Assembly (NCBI GenBank): GCA_937960785.1
Contig: CALGOZ010000006.1
Span: forward strand, 1 to 17,778
Direction: 5' to 3'
From: an uncultured Pseudogracilibacillus sp.
GTDB taxonomy: Bacteria > Bacillota > Bacilli > Bacillales > Amphibacillaceae
Length of the DNA: 17,778 nt
Shown here: one piece after another, positions 14,913 through 17,778 of the stretch
Position numbering within the stretch: position 1 is the stretch's first letter
How the letters are laid out: every line of letters begins with the position of its first letter
Translations under genes and position numbers: made by a program
Notes under the pieces: model-generated
What the model was told of the DNA's origin: nothing
Databases searched by the model: none
What the model saw: the letters and a program-made list of their open reading frames with translations, nothing else

Positions 14913-16196
14913 ATGATTGGAAAACCATTAGCCGTCCGAATGCGACCAGAACATATCGATGATGTGATCGGCCAAGAACATATTATAGGTGAAGGAAAAA
15001 TGATTCGCCGTATGGTTGAAGCAAACCATATTTCATCGATGATTCTCTTCGGTCCTCCAGGCACTGGGAAGACCTCGTTGGCTTTTGCAATTGCCAAAAG
15101 TTTAAATCTCCCGGTACGTACATTAAATGCCGTAATTCATCGAAAAAAAGATTTAGAAATCGTCGTTGAAGAGGCAAAAATGCTCGGTCATCTCGTCCTT
15201 ATTTTAGACGAAGTACACCGATTAGATAAGGCTCGTCAAGATTTTCTTCTACCTCATTTAGAAGAAAATTTATTTACGTTAATCGGCACAACGACGAGCA
15301 ATCCGTATCATGCAATTAATCCGGCAATTCGAAGTCGTACGCACCTTTTTGAAGTAAAACCATTAACGAAGGGTCATATCGCAGAAGCGATCGAACGGGT
15401 CCTTACAAACAAGGATAAAGGTTTTGGTGAACGCAACATAAAGATGACTGAAGAGGCGAAAGCCCATTTTGCGACAAGTTCAAATGGGGATCTACGAGCT
15501 GTTTTAAATGGCCTTGAGCTAGCCGTTATTTCAACACCGGAAAACGATGCGGGAGAAATCGAAATTACTTTGGAGGTAGCAGAACAATGTATGCAAAAAA
15601 AGAGTTTCTCCCATGATAAAGATGGAGATTCTCACTATGATGTCCTATCCGCCTTTCAAAAATCAATTCGCGGTAGTGACGTAAACGCTGCACTTCATTA
15701 TTTGGCCCGTTTAATTGAAGCCGGTGATTTAGAGAGTATTGGTAGACGGCTCATTGTCATCGCTTATGAAGACATCGGGCTTGCTAATCCTCAAGCCGGA
15801 CCCCGGGCTGTTGCAGCAGTTGAAGCAGCAGAACGCCTCGGTTTACCGGAAGCACGAATTCCCCTTAGCGTATCGGTCGTTGAACTTGCCCTTTCACCAA
15901 AATCAAATAGCGCTTATAAAGCGTTAGATAAAGCATTGCACGACCTTCGAACGAAAAATACCGGAGAAGTTCCTCTACATTTGAAGGATGCTCATTATAA
16001 AGGCGCCGAAGAAATTGGTCGGGGTGTCGGTTATAAATATCCACACGATTATAGTGGTGGTTGGGTAAAACAACAATATTTACCTGATTCACTAAAAGAC
16101 GCAAAATATTACGAACCAAAAGAACACGGAAAATTTGAACGAGCCTTAAAGCAAGTATACGAAAATATCGAAAAAAACACCCTTTCTGATTCTTAA
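14913..16196 (+). CDS. rarA: Replication-associated recombination protein A (RarA/MgsA, YrvN)
   Basis: AAA+ ATPase of the RarA/MgsA/WRNIP1 family, related to clamp-loader subunits. It acts at stalled replication forks and interacts with SSB. The 427-residue product has Walker A GPPGTGKT (47-54), Walker B LVLILDEVHR (94-103), sensor 1 GTTTSNP (125-131), and the AIRSRT segment (138-143) holding the likely arginine finger. The C-terminal tetramerisation domain has KSFSHDKDGDSHYDVLSAFQ, GSDVNAALHYLARLIEAGD and the HLKDAHYKGA motif. The ATG is preceded by AAAGGATG at 7-nt spacing. It is divergent from cymR, as in Bacillus. No strong sigma-A promoter was found in the short shared region. Confidence 0.95.
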   Translation: MIGKPLAVRMRPEHIDDVIGQEHIIGEGKMIRRMVEANHISSMILFGPPGTGKTSLAFAIAKSLNLPVRTLNAVIHRKKDLEIVVEEAKMLGHLVLILDEVHRLDKARQDFLLPHLEENLFTLIGTTTSNPYHAINPAIRSRTHLFEVKPLTKGHIAEAIERVLTNKDKGFGERNIKMTEEAKAHFATSSNGDLRAVLNGLELAVISTPENDAGEIEITLEVAEQCMQKKSFSHDKDGDSHYDVLSAFQKSIRGSDVNAALHYLARLIEAGDLESIGRRLIVIAYEDIGLANPQAGPRAVAAVEAAERLGLPEARIPLSVSVVELALSPKSNSAYKALDKALHDLRTKNTGEVPLHLKDAHYKGAEEIGRGVGYKYPHDYSGGWVKQQYLPDSLKDAKYYEPKEHGKFERALKQVYENIEKNTLSDS

Positions 16197-16236
16197 ACGT
16201 TATTTTAAGTTGTTTCTATTATATTAGCGTTTTTTA
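16195..16236 (+). terminator. Weak possible terminator of rarA
   Basis: AAACGTTA (16195-16202) can pair with TAGCGTTT (16225-16232) as an 8-bp stem with one G-U pair. The T-run extends to 16235. The 22-nt loop and AT-rich stem make it weak. It begins inside the rarA stop codon. Confidence 0.4.
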
Positions 16237-16276
16237 CAATTGTCCTATAAAATTACTCCTTTTTTTAAGTAAAATA

Positions 16277-16305
16277 GTATATTTCAAGAGAAATAGGTCA
16301 TAATA
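16277..16305 (+). promoter_or_regulatory. Forespore-type (sigma-G/sigma-F-like) promoter of the rsfA-like gene
   Basis: GTATA (16277-16281), a 17-nt spacer and CATAATA (16299-16305) match the sigma-G consensus for both elements. sigma-F and sigma-G sites overlap in sequence, so the two cannot be separated here. The start would be near 16312, about 107 nt before the ATG. B. subtilis rsfA is expressed in the forespore, which fits. Confidence 0.55.
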
Positions 16306-16342
16306 AATAAAAAATAAAACAAAACACTACGAAAAAAAGAAT

Positions 16343-16376
16343 TGAACGTAAACTTTAATTTCTAATAATACGTTCA
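16343..16376 (+). other. 8-bp inverted repeat in the rsfA leader
   Basis: TGAACGTA (16343-16350) and TACGTTCA (16369-16376) are perfectly complementary with an 18-nt AT-rich spacer. The stretch also contains TTGAAC (16342-16347) and TAATAC (16366-16371) at 18-nt spacing, a mediocre sigma-A-like pair overlapping the arms. It could be an operator, a weak hairpin or chance. Confidence 0.3.
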
Positions 16377-16418
16377 GACAACAATCGTAATTAGTAGATG
16401 AATATAAAAGGAGTGGTT

Positions 16419-17048
16419 ATGATAGTGGCAAAAGTAAGACAAGATGCATGGACTCATGAAGATGATTTACTACTTGCCGAAACTGTCTTAAGACATATTC
16501 GCGAAGGCAGTACACAACTAAACGCTTTTGAAGAAGTTGGTGATGCACTGAACCGTACGTCAGCAGCGTGTGGTTTTCGTTGGAATGCCGAAGTTCGTAA
16601 TCGTTACGTACAGGCAATCGAACTTGCAAAACGTCAACGAAAAGAAAAAAAGCGGCGCGAAGCAAGAGAAAAGAAACAAGCTCAAACAAAACAGCAACAA
16701 ACGTCTACGAATAAACAACTCGTATTAGAGGAAGATTTGAATTTAGGAAAAGTAATTAGTTACTTACAAACATTACAGTACGAATCTCAACATGGCGATC
16801 GATATAAACAAGAAGTCGAAACATTAACAGCTGAAAATGAACGTTTAAAAGAAACGAACAAAGAATTAGAAAAAGAACTTAAAAAAATAAAAGAACGTCT
16901 ACAAACCGTTGAAGAAGATTATAGTGCGTTCATTCAAATTATTGAGCGAGCTCGTAAATTAACATTACTGGATGATGAAGAGACGATTAAAGCGCCTGCT
17001 TTTCGCATGGATAAAAACGGCAACCTAGAACAACTAGGCCAAAACTAA
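16419..17048 (+). CDS. rsfA: RsfA family forespore transcriptional regulator
   Basis: The 209-residue DNA-binding protein has the RsfA-type Myb/SANT-like N-terminal domain (about 5-60): VRQDAWTHEDDLLLAETVL, HIREGSTQLNAFEEVGDALNRT, ACGFRWNAEVRNRY. A very basic linker follows (RQRKEKKRREAREKK, about 68-85). A long coiled coil at about 115-175 (VETLTAENERLKETNKELEK) suggests dimerisation. B. subtilis RsfA fine-tunes the sigma-F regulon in the forespore; the paralogue YlbO is an alternative identity. An upstream in-frame ATG at 16398 would place the AAAGGAG SD inside the gene, so the ATG at 16419 (5 nt after GGAG) is chosen. GTG at 16425 is a second possibility. It is monocistronic with its own promoter and a strong terminator. 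Confidence 0.85.
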   Translation: MIVAKVRQDAWTHEDDLLLAETVLRHIREGSTQLNAFEEVGDALNRTSAACGFRWNAEVRNRYVQAIELAKRQRKEKKRREAREKKQAQTKQQQTSTNKQLVLEEDLNLGKVISYLQTLQYESQHGDRYKQEVETLTAENERLKETNKELEKELKKIKERLQTVEEDYSAFIQIIERARKLTLLDDEETIKAPAFRMDKNGNLEQLGQN

Positions 17049-17060
17049 ATAATAAAAAAG

Positions 17061-17099
17061 GGTCAAAACCAGTTATACCACTGATTTTGACCATTTTTT
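17061..17099 (+). terminator. Intrinsic terminator of the rsfA-like gene
   Basis: GGTCAAAAcCAGT (17061-17073) pairs with ACTGaTTTTGACC (17080-17092) as a 13-bp stem with one internal C/A mismatch and a 6-nt loop. It is followed by ATTTTTT. On the opposite strand the stem is followed by CTTTTTTATT, so it may work in both directions. Confidence 0.9.
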
Positions 17100-17290
17100 A
17101 AATCTTTTTTACTCTCTGGTCTACCTTTTATTTCTAGTACATTAGAAATAAAAGAGTTCGTTTTAGATCCCAATATTGCCGTTTTTCGTCTTGAACCCTC
17201 TTCATTCCAAAGTGGATATCCTCCTTCGTACAAACCATCATACGAAACAAAGTAAGAATCAGGTCTTTGTGCGAAGAGAACGGATTCCTT
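17063..17290 (-). pseudogene. Possible decayed coding remnant, no start codon
   Basis: A stop-free minus-strand frame of 75 codons contains protein-like text such as FVSYDGLYEGGYPLWNEEGS and TAILGSKTNSFISNVLEIKG. It is bounded upstream by TGA (17291-17293) and has no ATG or SD. Just upstream, in another frame, RYPNLFVEDKLT ends at a stop, which could be the same ancestral gene after a frameshift. Its 3' end runs into the rsfA terminator, which argues against an intact gene. I do not recognise the family. Chance is possible. Confidence 0.2.
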
Positions 17291-17299
17291 TCAATTTTG

Positions 17300-17450
17300 T
17301 GTTAGGTCAACTTATCTTCGACGAACAAATTAGGATAACGAATTGATTATATATAACTTAACATATGTAAGCGCTTAACTCAATAGCAAACATTGAAAAG
17401 ATATTGCATCTTTTGTCTACTTTTGTCTTTTTCAGTAAGTAAGGCCTCTA
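17300..17450. other. Intergenic stretch with no supported gene
   Basis: AT-rich sequence without a credible reading frame on either strand. It contains an isolated palindromic TAAGCGCTTA (17368-17377) that resembles a catabolite-response element but departs from the consensus at the 3' side. No tRNA or rRNA fold was recognised. The repeat array begins near its end. Confidence 0.5.
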
Positions 17451-17452
17451 TC

Positions 17453-17778
17453 GGGTAAGCTAAAGTGCTTTTGTACATAGACTTGATTAACAGGGTATTA
17501 CGCTAGTAGGTTACAAAACTTTGACTTAGACATCGACTCAGTAAAAGGTTCTACTAGATAAATCTCCTGCCTATTTACCCAGTAAATATTTCTACTAGGA
17601 AGGATGAAATGTGATTTTTCAAAACCTACTTAGTTAAGTACACTGCTGAGTAAGTTGGAGTGAATTATATAGGAGCTTTCACAATAGAGGTCTACAACGA
17701 GTAATTGTATAAGAATATTGCCTCTAACTTACACAGTAGAAGCCTTCAATGAGTATCTATAAAAGAACATCGCACCTA
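17453..17778. repeat. Degenerate tandem repeat array, period 51-52 bp (right copy)
   Basis: Units can be aligned starting at 17453 (GGGTAAG), 17504 (TAGTAGG), 17555 (TAGATAA), 17596 (TAGGAAG), 17648 (GAGTAAG), 17699 (GAGTAAT) and 17751 (GAGTATC). Spacings are 51, 51, 41, 52, 51 and 52. A CAGTA/CAATA block precedes most unit starts by 16-17 nt (17539, 17580, 17682, 17734). A pyrimidine-rich TTCTAC/CTTCAAT stretch lies between block and unit start. Sequence identity between units is low, but spacing is steady. Units are clearest from 17504 on. The array runs to the window edge. Mixed 51/52 spacing rules out a protein repeat in one frame. Confidence 0.6.

Noticed and set aside
17366..17380. Catabolite-response element (TGTAAGCGCTTAACT)
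   Set aside because: The core is palindromic, but the 3' half is displaced from the consensus by one base. No gene or promoter is beside it.
17453..17778. CRISPR array in the repetitive right end
   Set aside because: There is no short, well-conserved direct repeat alternating with unique spacers. The whole 51-52 bp unit is related but degenerate, and no cas gene is present in the window.
1..17778. Circular element closed through the shared terminal repeats
   Set aside because: The terminal units do not join in phase (about 16 nt would be missing), no exact end overlap exists, and the content is core chromosome with no replication, transfer or phage genes.

Overview
This window is an AT-rich segment of a Gram-positive chromosome, almost certainly from a spore-forming member of the Bacillaceae. 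Evidence for this is strong SD sequences (AAAGGAGG type), frequent TTG/GTG starts, a Bacillus-type order of housekeeping genes, and an RsfA-family forespore regulator behind a sigma-G/sigma-F-like promoter. The genus cannot be fixed from the sequence alone.

Layout. Positions 1-120 hold degenerate ~52-bp repeats. From 14764 down to 202, fifteen genes lie on the minus strand: cymR, iscS-type cysteine desulfurase (yrvO), mnmA, a TPR protein (yrrB), recD2, an AI-2E-family membrane protein (yrrI), alaS, yrzL (ireB family), ruvX (yrrK), yrzB, mltG (yrrL), trmR (yrrM), greA, yrrS and mtnN. rarA (yrvN) diverges from cymR on the plus strand and is followed by the rsfA-like gene. The last ~680 bases carry no convincing gene. 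They hold the rsfA terminator, a possible decayed coding remnant, and a tandem array of degenerate units spaced 51-52 bp (once 41 bp).

How the genes fit together. cymR, iscS and mnmA form a sulfur-metabolism and tRNA-thiolation unit: cysteine regulator, sulfur donor, 2-thiouridylase. yrrB and recD2 follow. alaS has its own near-consensus sigma-A promoter inside the end of yrrI, plus a structured leader. yrzL, ruvX, yrzB, mltG and trmR are tightly packed, with overlaps or gaps of a few bases except for one 39-nt gap. A good terminator separates them from greA-yrrS-mtnN, which closes with another strong terminator. Compared with the B. subtilis order as I remember it, several genes are absent here: glnQHMP, yrrD, trhP1/trhP2 (yrrN/yrrO), udk, pbpI, yrrT and mccAB.

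I found no defence system, prophage or novel gene cluster. The observations most worth checking are non-coding. They are (1) an alaS leader that lacks a T-box but can fold as a terminator/antiterminator; (2) the helically phased ~51-bp repeat array, whose relatives sit at both ends of the window in the same orientation; and (3) three long, nearly perfect stem-loops without U-tracts between consecutive minus-strand genes, one of which buries the SD of yrrI.
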